NCBI RefSeq assembly: GCF_043641665.1
Contig: NC_092184.1
Coordinates: forward strand, 20,101,108 to 20,165,107
Origin: Enoplosus armatus
Lineage: Eukaryota; Chordata; Actinopteri; Centrarchiformes; Enoplosidae
DNA: 64,000 bases
Reading direction: 5' to 3'
Below are positions 25,421-38,180 of this stretch, piece by piece. Both the position numbers and the translations under genes were made by a program. Each line of letters begins with the position of its first letter. The stretch's first letter is position 1. The notes below the pieces were generated by a model. The model saw only the letters and a list, made by a program, of their open reading frames with translations, was not told the origin of the DNA and searched no databases.

Positions 25421-26872
25421 CGACACAATGAGTAAACAATAACTAGCACAGTACAGGCTTTCCTCCATCTCGTCTATTCTGCCTTTCACTTCCTGCCTAA
25501 TTCTGAATTTCAAGCGTCATCAGAATCACGTGTCTGCAAACAACGCATTGGAGTGCATCGAGCTAATAGTGATCCTGACAAAAAAACAAAAGCAGCACAT
25601 TTAGTGTAGTTATACTCCATCTTTACATAGTAATCAAGTACATGTGTACATGTGTACCTGTTTAGCCAATACATCTATGATAATCCTTCTATAATCAGTT
25701 CAACAATGTATATTCACTGGAATCATACATATGTATCATCAATATGGCGATAACTTCCATTTGGCCATAAATATACCTTTTATTCGATTCCTTCCTAGTA
25801 TTCACTACTTATGTATTATATGAGTCTGGACAGACATGGATGTAAACTGCAATTTGATTGGTTGGCGGAGGCATAAAACCACCTGATCAGACAGGTTATG
25901 GACAAGCCATCAAATTAGCCAGATTATGTAAAGCTGTTTATTTATGGATGTTTACAGTTTGGGTAATAATTCATGTTTGTTTCCTTTTCCAAAATCAGTT
26001 TAAGGGATGTTTAAAACCTGTATGACCGTCTGACTGCTCATGTCTCTTGCACCATTTCCTTTTTAGTGATGTTGCTGCTTTCCAGGTCTCAGATTAATTC
26101 TGCGAGTATAATGTTATTACCTATAGGAAAGATGGCCAAACCTACAAAAATATGACCCAAGCTGTAATAAAGCGCATTTATCTTTTTAGATCGATCATTG
26201 GATCACTGTATATCAGTGTTTGCAACTTATGTATTATATAAATGTCTATATCTTAACAACAATAACCAGTTTGGGTTTTAACATAGTCAAAGGAATAAAA
26301 TCTGTGAATTCTTTTATAGCGAGGGCTTCCCCTTAAACTGAACTCCCATGAACCCATTCAGGTAGTCTGGATTTAGGATGCCCACACAGCTTCTGCGTCA
26401 CCACACACCCGGAGGCGTGGCGGCTGATGAAACACAGGGAAGATATGCGTCACAGTGGTCGGACGGGGGAGATGAGTGTGATGCGTGCAGCGGATGACTC
26501 TCGCATTGGAAACCCCTTTCACTATATGGCAAGTCACGAATGCAGTCACATCTTTTTTTTCGCCCTGAAGCTATGAAGGGAGTCCTTTGAGCTGTGTCTC
26601 TGCTGGGTTGTAGCATGCACATGCACATACACACACATGCAGTGCCAGCCACCCTGAGGCAACCGAGACTGGTCTCCTGAGAAAAAAAAATGGGAAAGAG
26701 GAGAGGAAAAAAAAGAAAAAGTCAAGGAGACGGAGTCAATGTATGTGTGTGACTGTGAGTGAGCTGGCTGTGAGACATAATTACGGCAGATTAGTGAAGC
26801 CACACTGAGAACCTGAGTTGGAGCCGTCTGGACCCAGAGACAATGACCTCTGGGATAGAGGCTTTCACACGT

Positions 26873-26917
<45 letters not shown>

Positions 26918-27734
26918 GCTTGGAGAGATCCTCACGGAAAGGCGAAGTTAAGTGGAAAAAATACTGAGTATCTGCACGCTTATCCCCAGCTCGTAAATTC
27001 CAATCTGAGCTGCATGTTTTTAGTCTGTCAGCAGGATCGTCAGTTCATGAATCCCTGAGGTATCGCAAAGTTCCAACATGAACAACATCAGTGAAGCAAT
27101 GACAAGACATTAGGCCACTGTGATGAATCATCAGACAAAGGGCACCTGTCATCCACAGACACACATACTACTGCACACATGGTGGAAGGCTGCTTTGGTG
27201 TTAAATGTGGTTTCTGAAGCATCTTGAGTAAATGCGGTACGACAGTTGCTTTGCTTTGATGCAAATGCAACATCAAATGATCCAACTGAAGCTGAGATAT
27301 GTCATCAGGGCCACAGTTGTCAAATCTGAACATCTGGAGCCTGTTTCACAAAAGCACTGCTTATACAGAGATTGCAAATGGTACCAGTGTCACGTTTTGT
27401 CACTGGCAAATTGCAGATACATTTGTGAGTCCTACATGCACACGCAAGGGCTGCAATTAATTTGTTTTGATGAGTGAAATGTGTCAAAATTAACAGGAGT
27501 GGAAATTATGTCATGTTGCAAATTGCACATTGCATGTTCCAAATGTGCTTGGTGTTTTTGATGTCTGTTCATGATAATAATGATTATCATACAACTTTAT
27601 TTACATTGCATATTTCATACAAAAATATGCAACACAATGTGCACGACTCACACAGCAAACATAAAAAGTCAGCTCCAAGAAATAGGAATATTAAAAACAA
27701 AATACAAGTAAAAGTAGACAAATGACAATAAATA
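25421..27734. other. No gene recognised; contains (CA)n at 26875-26916
   Basis: AT-rich to 26300, then mixed sequence. A 42-bp CA run lies at 26875-26916. No exon was seen. Confidence 0.6.
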
Positions 27735-28335
27735 CTGTTGATGAGGTCAAATTTAGTAAAAGAGATTTTAGTAATGGGGTGATGTGTACACTTTGGTTGG
27801 GATCCCGGCTGCAGTGTATTGAACCAGTTGTGGATGTTTGATCAGAACACAACAACAGAAACACAACAAAAGCATGTTCGATAAGTAGTAAAATGTCACT
27901 TTAGTGGTGTTCTGAATGTGTGCTTCAAAATTGTAATTGACATCAAAATGTAGCCCCACATTCAAGTTCTCTCCTGTTCCCCAATAAACTAAAGCTGTGC
28001 TGTCCTCATTAAACTGAAGGAAATCTTGAGCCATCCAATTGTACATTTCTGAAATGTAATTTACAAGGTCTGGGCTCAGGTAATCGAGTGAAGCAGAGAC
28101 GTAGAATTGTGTGTCATCTGCGTAGCAGTGGACACAGATGCCATGTTTGTGGATGATATAACCTACTGGCAGCATGTACAGACAGAGAAGAGGGGGGCCC
28201 AGGACTGAACCTTTGGGCACACCACAAGAAATATTCCTTCTTCCTGAACAGAACTCCCTGAGGGAAACAAAGCAGTCTTGATGTGTTAGGTAAGACCTAA
28301 ACCATGTGCCAGAGAGCCCAGCCCATGTTTCTAAC
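27735..28335 (-). mobile_element. L2-group LINE fragment (reverse transcriptase)
   Basis: The minus strand encodes TWFRSYLTHQ, CFVSLREFCSG and CGVPKGSVLGP (RT motif B region), then LYMLPVGYIIHKHG and CHCYADDTQFY-like sequence with the catalytic YADD. After that come WMAQDFLQFNED, LHFDVNYNFEAHI and LVQYTAAG. This is the order and wording of L2-group LINE reverse transcriptases common in fish. Only the second half of the RT is present, and the frame is lost beyond about 27768. It is an old, immobile fragment with no clear ends. Confidence 0.85.
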
Positions 28336-29185
28336 CTTTCTATAATACAATTACATACCTGCGTCTATCTGTTCTCAGTAAGTTAACTTGAAGTAAAAAG
28401 AGCCACCTTTATAACACGAATAAAATGACACAACTCAGTAGTTTTTGTTAAGCTAAAGGATAGCCTTATAAAAGATACACTGAGGATAAGCAAAAGGACA
28501 GATGTGAGTGCAGTGAATCAGTATATAAGCACTCAAGTTGCAGGTTCAATAGTGAGTTCTGGGAAGTTGACGTGTTTGTTTGACAGAACAAAGAACTTCC
28601 AGCCTTCTGTTTTCACTCACTTCTTTTTCTTCTCCTGTGAAATACTGACAAACAACAAAGAATGCAGATTTTTTTCTTTTCTTTCTACAGAATGCCTTTT
28701 TAATTTCCTCCTCATTACTCTGTGTGTGTGTATGTGCGTGTGTGTGTGTGTTTGTGAGTGTGTGTGTCTGGGCAGCGCTCCAGTCTGTCATCTCAATCTG
28801 ATCTCTATCACCCACGGCTGTCTGGTTGGCGTTATCTAGCCAGAGGACCACCCCTGCTGAAGGGAAGAGGAGTGCAACACAGGAGCACCACTTGCCCTAT
28901 TTTGACATCCTCTTTCCCACTTCCTCCTTTACTTCTCCTCTTTCGCTTGTCATTCATTAACACCTGCCCCACTCTCCTCAGTTCTCACCTTCTGTCATTC
29001 ACGCTGCGTTTATCTTCTCACCTTAACTTCTATTTAATTCATACACTATCTTCTTCTTTTTGACCTCTTAATTGTTTCTCTCCATCACATCCCACTGCTT
29101 CCTTTTTCATGCAAACAGTATTACTGTATGTACACCGACTTGCTGTACAAACATACAGTGGGTTATGCAAGTTATTAAAGGAGTA
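28336..29185. other. No gene recognised; GT and pyrimidine tracts
   Basis: An interrupted (GT)n at 28722-28769, then a CT-rich stretch to about 29100. Confidence 0.6.
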
Positions 29186-29574
29186 GTTTGACATTTTGGG
29201 AAACACACTTATTTGCTTTCTTGCTGACAGTTAGAAGAGAAGATACCACTGTCATATCTATCTGTGAAATATGAAAACACAGCCAGGAGATGGTTAGCTT
29301 AGCTTAGCATACAGAGAGCAGGGGGAAGCTCACTAAATCACACGTTATCTTGTTTATTAGTTGTGATTTTACAAGAGGTTATGTGCTGGACTATTTAATG
29401 GTCTTTAGAAGTTGTTTTAGGCTCTTACCTTTGTACAGAGCCAGGCTAGCTGTTTCCCCCTGTTTCCAGTCTTTATGCAAAACTAAGCTAACTGTCTCCT
29501 GGCTGTAGCTTGAATCTTCTTATCTAACTCTCAGCAAGAAACCAAATAGGATAGTGTTTCCCAAAATGTCAAAC
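29186..29574. repeat. Foldback repeat, copy A
   Basis: An imperfect palindrome of about 389 bp. It begins GTTTGACATTTTGGGAAACA and ends with the inverted form. Inner arms carry TTAGCTTAGCAT on one side, and CCAGTCTTTATGC with CTAAGCTAAC on the other; AGCCAGGCTAGCTGTTTCC lies in the right half. No protein is encoded. The structure suggests a non-autonomous foldback/MITE-like element. The family is widespread in percomorph genomes as far as I recall. Confidence 0.75.
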
Positions 29575-31890
29575 AATTTATCTAATAATCATGAGAAATA
29601 ACCAGAACACAACTTCAATGTTTAGAAAAGCAGATTGAATCTTTCCATTTAAGTCGTACAGTGTTGCTTTAATATTACGTACTAGGTCGTGAATTTCATG
29701 TCAGATAAAAATGTAAATTAGGAATTAGGGTTCATGGGATTCGTTGTGAGGTCATAGCACATAGCATCAATCCTGACCAGATCCTTCTCTCACCACCTGC
29801 TTAGTATTCATGTTAATACTGAGCATTACCTCAGTGTCCAGATAAAAAACAAAACAAAACAAAATCAGTTAGAGTCTGGACAGCCCCACGGCCAAAAGAG
29901 TAAGTTAAATTCTAGACCCCACAGCGAATGGAAAACTGCATAAACCAAAACACGGCCCACCCTTTGTGTCAGCGTTGATGGTTCCTTCCTCACTTCCTTG
30001 CAGTGATAAGGAGTTGGTCTGGCCCTTTGGAGGGGTGTATGTCTTAATCAAGATCTCTCTGTACAGAAACACAAGCAGAGTGAACAAATTAGACTTGGCA
30101 GAGACCAGGGGAGAGTTTATTAGGATTGGGATCTTGGAGGGCGTACAGGGATATGGCCTTATATACAAAGTTATCCATTTTAATTTCGCTACTCATATTG
30201 TTTTGTCTGTTGTTGACTCTGGTGGGGCTGCCAACATTCAGGCGTAGCATTTCCTTTGTTAACACAGTGTGGAAAAAACATAGAAGGGGAGGCAAAAGAA
30301 AAATTGCTTTCTTCATAAACAAATAGGTTCAGGTTGAGTTAGTACATCCCTCGTTTTCTCCGTATTTGCCTTTCTATACCTGCCTAATCCATTCTTCGTA
30401 GTTAATATCTAGCAAATGAATTCTTAATTCATCCCAGGCTGCGATCCAAGATCAGATTATAATCCTTTGATCATTAAATCTGCCGGTGAAAGCTGAACTT
30501 AACAGTGTCAGTCTGATCTTTTGCATGGCTGAGCAAGGTGTTTGCATTTCAACTGTCCCAGATCAATTTTCCCCTCGGTAATGCTCACTACATATCGTAG
30601 TTAATTAACACATACAGCTAGACACACATAAGTAAAAAGCTGACATCGCATATGCACACTTACACAGATGTGAGTTTTCACACACACAAACGCACACACA
30701 AAACCCCCGAAGCCAGCCATGAATGCTTTCTCTGTACCAGAAAGTGCACATTAACACTTCTTTAAAACCTGACATTTATATCACTCCCTCTCTCAACTCC
30801 CCCTCTCAAAATTGTTTGCTATATTGGCTGTGGTGTTGTTGGCTCCATTTGAATCCCCAGCTACTAATTAGGCATTTGTTTTGAATTTTTCTCTTGATTT
30901 TGCCTGGTCGTTACTTTTCCCACATTTGCATGTGAAGCACGGGCACGCCCAGCCATTAAAACTATCTCAGGGCTCTCGGGGGGTGTTTCAACACATGAAT
31001 GACACATGAGAAAGAGAGAAAGGGAGACGACAGATTATCAAAGCCATGTTCTTTGGAGGTTAAGAGGAGGAGCAACATAATGACGATGTCTTGTTATTCA
31101 GAATAGAAAGCACTGTTCAGAAGAAAAGTTCACTACAGCATAGTCTCAGAGAACTAATATAAAGATATCAACATGATCTCAGTATAAATTCTATTTCAGG
31201 GTGTGATTTTCTGTCGTAACGTTGCACACACTGTGACTAGTACAGCATTTTCAAAGTCTATGTTAAAGTAGGACACTAGCTGTGAGACTAAAGATACAGC
31301 CTTGTATAAATAAAGCTTGTGACACGCTGCCAACTTTAGATTCCCCCTCATCAGCTGAAGTCGTGAGAGGTTCCTCAGCTCCAGCCTACAAACACTCACT
31401 CACGCTGCAAACACAACTACGGTGACGTATATTCACCCCACATGTCTGAGCATGTGTACGCACGGCAAACTACATCACCTGTATGTATGTGTGTTCCTGT
31501 GTGTGTGTGTGTGTGTGTGTGGCTCCCGTGTTGCCTTGACAACCTGCTGCCGTTTTCTCTTTTTGTTTGCCCTTGGAGCCGAGAGCGGACTCACACCAAC
31601 GCAGGAGCAGAAATCAGAACAGAGGGAAGAATGACATCGTCCTGGGCTTTTTTCATCTCACCTCTCGAGTGAACGACACCCACGGCTCTCCCACCTGCTC
31701 TCACCTGTCAAGCAGCAAATGTAGGCTGATCGTGCTGATATGTCTACAGGGAGGGAGCAGAGAGACAAGTCTCATCTGTGAGCTAGGTGTTCTCAGGAAG
31801 TGGTTGAACTGCTAAACTGGGTCCAGGTTTGAGGCCAGCTCTTGTGTCTTGCTTTGGCTCAAAGTAATAATGTGATATGTTAATGAAATA
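29575..31890. other. No gene recognised; possible conserved noncoding DNA at 30.4-31.0 kb
   Basis: The stretch 30420-30600 includes CCTTTGATCATTAAATC (TCF/LEF-like) and GATTATAATCC. The stretch 30830-30960 includes ACTAATTAGGC. Both are repeat-free. (GT)n lies at 31499-31521. Confidence 0.35.
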
Positions 31891-32504
31891 GTTCAGCATT
31901 TAGGGAAGTATGCGTATTTGCTCTCTTGCTGAGATTTAGATGAGAGGATATATTTACCAGACAGATATGGGAATGATATCTAAGAATACAACTAGAAGCT
32001 GGTTAGCTTAGCTTATCGTAGCATAAAGACTGGACACAGGTGCAAACAGGTAGCCTGGCCCTGTCCAGAGGTAACAAAATCTAACTACCAGCAACTCTGA
32101 AGCTCACTAAATAACACATTATTGTATACAATTATATCTCGTATGTATACAAAAACCAGAGTGTCAAAATGACAAGTTGCAGTTTTACAGAGTTTTATGT
32201 GCTGGACTATTTCTTGGCAGGGAGCACTAACCTCCTGAAGTCTCTGCTGGTTTCCTCGCAACCTTACTGTAACAAGACTCCCACCATAAAACCACAACTT
32301 GTCATTTTTACACTTTTGTTTTTGTACAGATTAAGCAAATGAAATATAAAATATGAATTACCCTTGGACAGAGCCAGGCTAGCTGTTTCCAATCTTAATG
32401 CCAAGCTAAGCTAACCCGCTGCTGGCCTTATATTTACCAGATGGATGTGAGTGTGGTATCGATCTTCTCATCTAGCAAATAAGTATATTTCCCAAAATGC
32501 CGAG
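31891..32504. repeat. Foldback repeat, copy B (long form)
   Basis: A copy of about 614 bp, starting GTTCAGCATTTAGGGAAGTA and ending in an inverted relative around 32485-32504. It keeps a longer centre than copy A, with inverted GACAAGTTG/CAACTTGTC segments near 32171-32185 and 32296-32304. The shorter copies could therefore be internal deletions of this form. Confidence 0.72.
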
Positions 32505-34118
32505 CTCTTGCTTCAAGATCCACGGCCCCGAGAGGTCAGAGGTCGTGGTCAGCTACAGAACTGCTACCATAAAGCTTTTGTGGCTCAAACAAAAGAAAAG
32601 ACAATGGAGCGGAGCTAAGCCATGTTATCTGTCACCACACTATGGGCAGAACCTGGTGTTTATGTTTGGATGCAAAAGGATGAAAAACAAGGGAACACAG
32701 GAATCACATTTTGAAGGACTAAGGACTGTTAATTTAATGTAACACAATTCTCAAACACTGATATTACCTTTAATATTTCAACAGAAACTGTACCGGGTAT
32801 AATCTCCTGACACATACATTTGACTAGTTACATATTAACACGAAAAATAACAAAAGAAACCCACAAAAGCAAAGTATCATCAGTGGCTGTTGCAGTAACA
32901 GAGTTTTTATTCTGTTTTCTTTGTCATGTAATGCCAGCAATATATTTCAAAGGCACAAAGATCATCTGCCATTAGAGACTAACAGCCTATACAGTGAAGA
33001 AAATGTATATCCTGCCCTTCATGCTGCTCTCCACTATTCCCCACAGTCTCCATCTTACCCAGCAGCTGTGTTTGCCTGTAAACATCAGTTGGCTAGCAAG
33101 TACAAACAGCTTAAAACCGAGTCAGTGAAAATGACCTGAAACAGCCACCGTCCTCCACAGCAGAAATGTTCTGAGAGTTTGTAATAGAAACAGAGCAGAG
33201 CAGGTAAACCTGCCCCCATTGAATTCAAGGATCTGTTCCTCGAGATCTGGTATTTCTCTCTCTCCATCTCCCTTGTTTAGGGTGTGTGTAGGATATTTAC
33301 CAGGGTACCAGACACTGTTGCTCTGAGCCCACCAATATCCTGTAACCCCCCCCTTTAGCACCTTGTCAAACTACAGTGTGTGTGTTAGGGTGTGAGTGTG
33401 TGCGCACATATGTGCAGTTCAATCAGGTCGGGACATCGTGACTGCCAAAACGATATCAGATGATTGGGGACCATGACGCCCCCAAGGTTTGTTGCCAAGG
33501 TTACGAGAGAAAAGATATAACAACAAAGATTTACTAAACACATCACAGACACATGACAGATCCAGGCTGTCAGTGCATTACTGCACACAGTCAACAGTCA
33601 CAGCCAACACAGACAGAGTCAGTGACAAAGTCTGGTGCTTCCTTTACATTTAAAGCATTTAGAAGTTGTACAGGAAGTGTTACACACGGGTACGTCAGTA
33701 ATCCTGTTTCCTACAAATTTGTGGTGTCAAATATATTTTGTAGGAAACGTAATTCCTGAATGGATTATGTTCACCGGCAACTTTTTTCCAATGCATGAAG
33801 TGTAACATTAGTATAGCACAATAAAGGCTTCGGGGAGAGGTTTGGATAGATAGTTGGGTTTGACACCAGAGATTTCCAGATTAGTTTTAAGTGTGTGTTG
33901 TGATTTAGGCTAGGTTTGGGAAAATGTTGGTTAAATAATGTCCCTGTCTCATGTATTAAGTCATCATAGACTTTTTCAATATTTAATCAAGCCCATGATG
34001 TTTTCTGAGCTATAAACAAGTGCCTAAACATAACCATAAAAACATGAATCATGCTTTGTTTCCAGGAGAAGATACTTTATAGAAAATACATTTAATGTCT
34101 TCCAATGGTTGGAAATAT
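32505..34118. other. No gene recognised
   Basis: Repeat-poor sequence without splice-bounded reading frames. Confidence 0.55.
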
Positions 34119-34250
34119 ATTCAGTTTACTACCATAGAAGACCAGAAAATATACACATTTAAGAAGCTGGAACCAGAGGATTTGGGCTCTTTTCACACAA
34201 AAAATATGCAAAAAAAAAAGAATCGATTGTCAAAATAGATAAGCATTAGT
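34119..34250. repeat. Interspersed repeat (GAAGCTGGAACCAGAGGA type), copy 2
   Basis: TTACTACCATAGAAGACC, CACATTTAAGAAGCTGGAAC and CAGAGGATTTGGGCTC, then AATCGATTGTCAAAATAG. Same family as 13983-14125. Confidence 0.5.
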
Positions 34251-35384
34251 CAGGTGTGACTTGTTGTCGAGTATAACAATTAAAAACAGAAAGAAGTCTA
34301 CAGGATGGATGATCATCTGGAATAAGAGGGCCCTCATCACTAGTACAGTTACAGCTTTGTTGAAAAAAACAAACAACAGCTTTTACCTTGGAGAAAGTTG
34401 GACAACTCTGCGAACTAAATGTTGACATTTTTGTAACTCTTAAGAGTGGATCAGAGGTCTGACATGAACGATATCGATCAAAAAAACAACTGCCATCTGG
34501 ACAGCTGCCATTCTGTCCTCCTGTCTGCATGTGAACAAACAGAATCTGAAGATGGTGAATGTCAATTGAAAGTCAAAAAACGTCTCTCTCAGGAGAAAAA
34601 ATACAGTATGTGATTACATATGAGTTTCTCTGCTACAGACATGCTACAGCCAATGTTTCCCAACATGGGACTGAACCACCCTTTTACTCTAAATCTGATG
34701 ACTGAGCCATTCACACAAGACGTGAACATGGCACACGAGTCATACAGTGAGTCACACTGTAGACAGGGCAGTCATTGTTTACAGGCTCTGACATTTCCAC
34801 GACTTATATTTTATAGAATCAATATCAAATCTTACGCAAACTAAGCAGGGTAACTAGTGGTTTTACTTGTTTTTGCTGGGTACTGACTCATGATGAGTAC
34901 AGTAACAATCCTCCTGCCAGAACGTTTTATTTTAGCATGTGATTCATTCATGTCATTCACAGGGGATCAATATGATATTTTAGGACAAATTTCAAAGCTA
35001 ATTATATGCAGACTTCTAAACATATTTAAGTTACTTTTGAAAGATTGGAAAATTATTCCTTGTCAGACTTCCTGGTCAGTGGTGGAGGGCTTTGACCCAT
35101 GGAGAAAACAACACATGCTGTCACCAAGTTACCTGCCTTACACACATGCCTACTGTGTGTATTAAACATTGTTCTGTAGTTCAGCCATCCAGCTCATTAC
35201 ACTATTTGATGGATACATGTAAAATGCTTTTGATTAAAGCATGTTTATTTCCAACATGTCTTATCTGTTATAATATTATTATTATTATTTTTATCTTATA
35301 TTATTGTTGGGTATTTTATTCCATTTTATTTTTGTATTATTTTAAATTGTCTGATTTCATTTGCCTCATTGCAGTCATAAAATG

Positions 35385-35462
35385 TTTTAATCCTGGTTCA
35401 ACCATGTAAAGCACTTAGCAACTTTGTTTTGAAAAGTGTATTATTATTATTATTATTATTAT
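35385..35462 (+). repeat. Retroposon 3' end with (ATT)n tail
   Basis: GTAAAGCACTTAGCAACTTT, then TTTGAAAAGTGTATTATT running into an ATT-repeat tail. This is the usual 3' end of L2/CR1-type LINEs and their SINEs in fish. No coding part was recognised upstream. Confidence 0.55.
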
Positions 35463-37839
35463 GAAAGGTGAGTCACTTTAGCTACAAATTGTAAAAGTAG
35501 GGTACAGAGTTTGCAGGCTGACTGCAGAAGGCTGGAATGCAGGCCTGCTGTGGCTAGTTAGCTAACCAGAGCTAAGCAGCGTGCAGCGCAGTAAATGAAG
35601 TGCAGTTTGTGCTGTTCTGTTACATGGTCTGTTCTGTTCTGGTCTCTGGGATTTAATCAGGAGGAATGGAGAGCAGCTGGTTTTTTTGGGGGGAGGTGGG
35701 GTGGGGTGGGGGGGGGGGGGGGCGACAAGAGCGTATTATGAGGAGGTAGAGTTTTTACATGGGAAAAGAATGTGGATGAAATGAATGGGAAGGGAACATG
35801 CCCAAGGCTACCTGTCAAAAAAAACAAACATCCGGCCTGTTACATATAGGGGCTGCAGGGATGTAGGAGGTAAAAGTGCAGGAGTAACAATACACTCAGT
35901 AAGTCAGACGAGAGATTTTTTTATGACTTTTCCACTTCTAGGGATTCTTCAGCAGGAGGAGGAGAGGCGGCAGTATGTGACACAAAGGTCAACCCCTTGA
36001 AGTCGTGAGTTGCGAGCTGTAGTCATTCGAAGGGCTCCCCTGAGATCCCAGGGTGACTCATGCTAACGCAGCAAGATGTGACGCGCAGCACTGAACGTTG
36101 GAATCACCGGCTTTGAGTCGTTGTGGGCGGTTTGAGGGCGCAAAGTGATAATGGGATCGTGTACTGTCCCGTTCACTGCAGTTGTCTCAGTCTCACTCTC
36201 TCTATCTATCACTCTCCCTTTGAAGGCAATCTCTCTGACCTTTTTTTTAACGTCCCAGATCCCAAAGGCCCTTTCTCTCTCCGTCACCAGTCTCTTTCAT
36301 ACTCATCCTCTCTCCTTTAATTGTCTTCACTATCTCAGTTTACAGATCTCCCTCTTGCTGCCAGTGTGACTGCTGTCCCGTGCAGGGAGGGAAGGGACAG
36401 CAGAGGGGAGACTGAGGGGGAGGAAAGAGGGAGAGAAGAAAGGGGGGGGGGGCTGAGTTTCACAGACGTGCCACCAGGCTGTACACATTCCTCAAGGGCT
36501 GTGCATCCTGTTCCTTCGTCCCCACCTCCACCGAGGCTCACACATCACGCTGCACGTACGCACGCCTCACACACTCTCACCCCCTCCCTCCTCCCACAAT
36601 GGTGCCCACTCTTCTTCCAGCACACTCCCTACAGGACAATAATGAGCAAACAGAAAGTAAGAAAGAAAGGAATAAAGAAAGAAAAAGTCACTATTTCCTA
36701 TTTTCCTCTTCACATGTGCTTCCTGCGCCACAGTAAGAACACACCAGTATTTTTTTTCCCCTAACATAGAAAGCTGTTTTTCATTTTACCTACACACTGG
36801 CCTGGACGATGGGGAACAAAATGGTTTTGATAAACTGAATTTACGCTCTTCCTCCCTCCTGCTTGTCACCCTCCTCCATCCTCTTCCCTCCCTGTAACCT
36901 ATTACTGCATCATTTGGTCTTAGGGTTTAGCAGAAGACAACGACATGGGGAGAGAGACAAACGAAAGGAAGTAAGCAAGAAAGACGGCAGCTAGGCAAAC
37001 ACTGGTTGGATGATAACTATACCTGGCTAAAAATGGCTCCAGTTGGATGATATTGTAGTATTCACAGAAACTGTAGTTTTGTAAGTCAACCAAAAATGCA
37101 ATTTAACATATATTTCATGCATATCATATTAGGTTCCCTCTGCTTTTGATTGTGAAACTCAACGACGTCCTAATTATCGTTTTGCTGGACATGTCAGCCA
37201 GAAACAGGAAACACTGGTCAGTTTTTGCTTTGGAATACATGCATACATATTTTGTGTATAATTACATACAGTGAGTCTTTTAATGTGTTAAAAAGTGACA
37301 TCCTCTTCACTTCTTTTTAAATGAATCACGTTCCTACATACTACTGCATACAGCAGTATAAACAGCACTTAAGTCTATTGAGAAATGTGTGACAGAAGCT
37401 GCTACTGTGAGTTGATAATTATAGTATGCTATTGTTTTAAACAATATGCAATATTTTCTATTAAACTTAAATATAAGCTAATGCTGTGGTAGCTGGGGTG
37501 AGTTGCCATATAAACACTATATTTAGTGTGTATATATATAGAGAGAGAGAGAGAAACAGCAGCATGGCTAGTAATCATGGAAAAATAAAAATTATTTTTA
37601 AACTGGGAAAACTGACTTACTGTGAACCATGTAAATGCTTTAATCTGGTTATTAACTGTAATCAGACTGTTGAACACATGCTCATTTAACTTTCTTTGGA
37701 TAGTGGATTGAGCTGGTGCAACTTGACATAGACCCTGTTTCAAACCAAAGACAGCTGAGAAACAGTTGAAAACAGCAAGCTTGAAGCCAAAAGCCTGACT
37801 CAAAGGCAGCCAGGTTAAGATAAAGGTTTGTGTTTACTT
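35463..37839. other. No gene recognised; two G runs
   Basis: G-rich at 35680-35722 with a 15-G run at 35708-35722, and a second run of about 11 G at 36442-36452 in a purine-rich tract. (TA)n followed by (GA)n lies at 37531-37554. Confidence 0.6.
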
Positions 37840-38180
37840 GAATCAATAAACAGACAAGGGTCAAAACCAGGCAGGCAGGCAGGCAGAACAGGCACACTTA
37901 TTCAGAAAGGGGTTAGGCAGACAATGTTCAATGCATGTGTCAGTAAGAACAAAGGCTGGAAAGGCAAAGACAAAGCAGAAACGGACCAGCATATATATTG
38001 CGAGACTAATGAAGGAAATGGAGAACAGGTGGGCGGGGATGGTCAGGCGAGAAAGGGGGGTTAGTGCAGGGCAGGAGGGAGTGTCTGGATCTGAAATGAC
38101 AGGAGAGTTTGTATAGGACAGGGAAAACAGAGCAGGCTGCAGGATGAATACTAGGAGCTGGCTGAGGTCGTGACACTTTT
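37840..38180. repeat. Possible degraded interspersed repeat with GGCA tandem
   Basis: Contains GTCAAAACCAGGCAGGCAGG tandem units, AAGGCTGGAAAGGCAAAGAC, GGAACAGGTGGGCGGGG-like sequence and a GGTCGTGACACTT end. The order recalls a known fish repeat ending in CGTGACA. The copy is diverged, so confidence is low. Confidence 0.35.
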
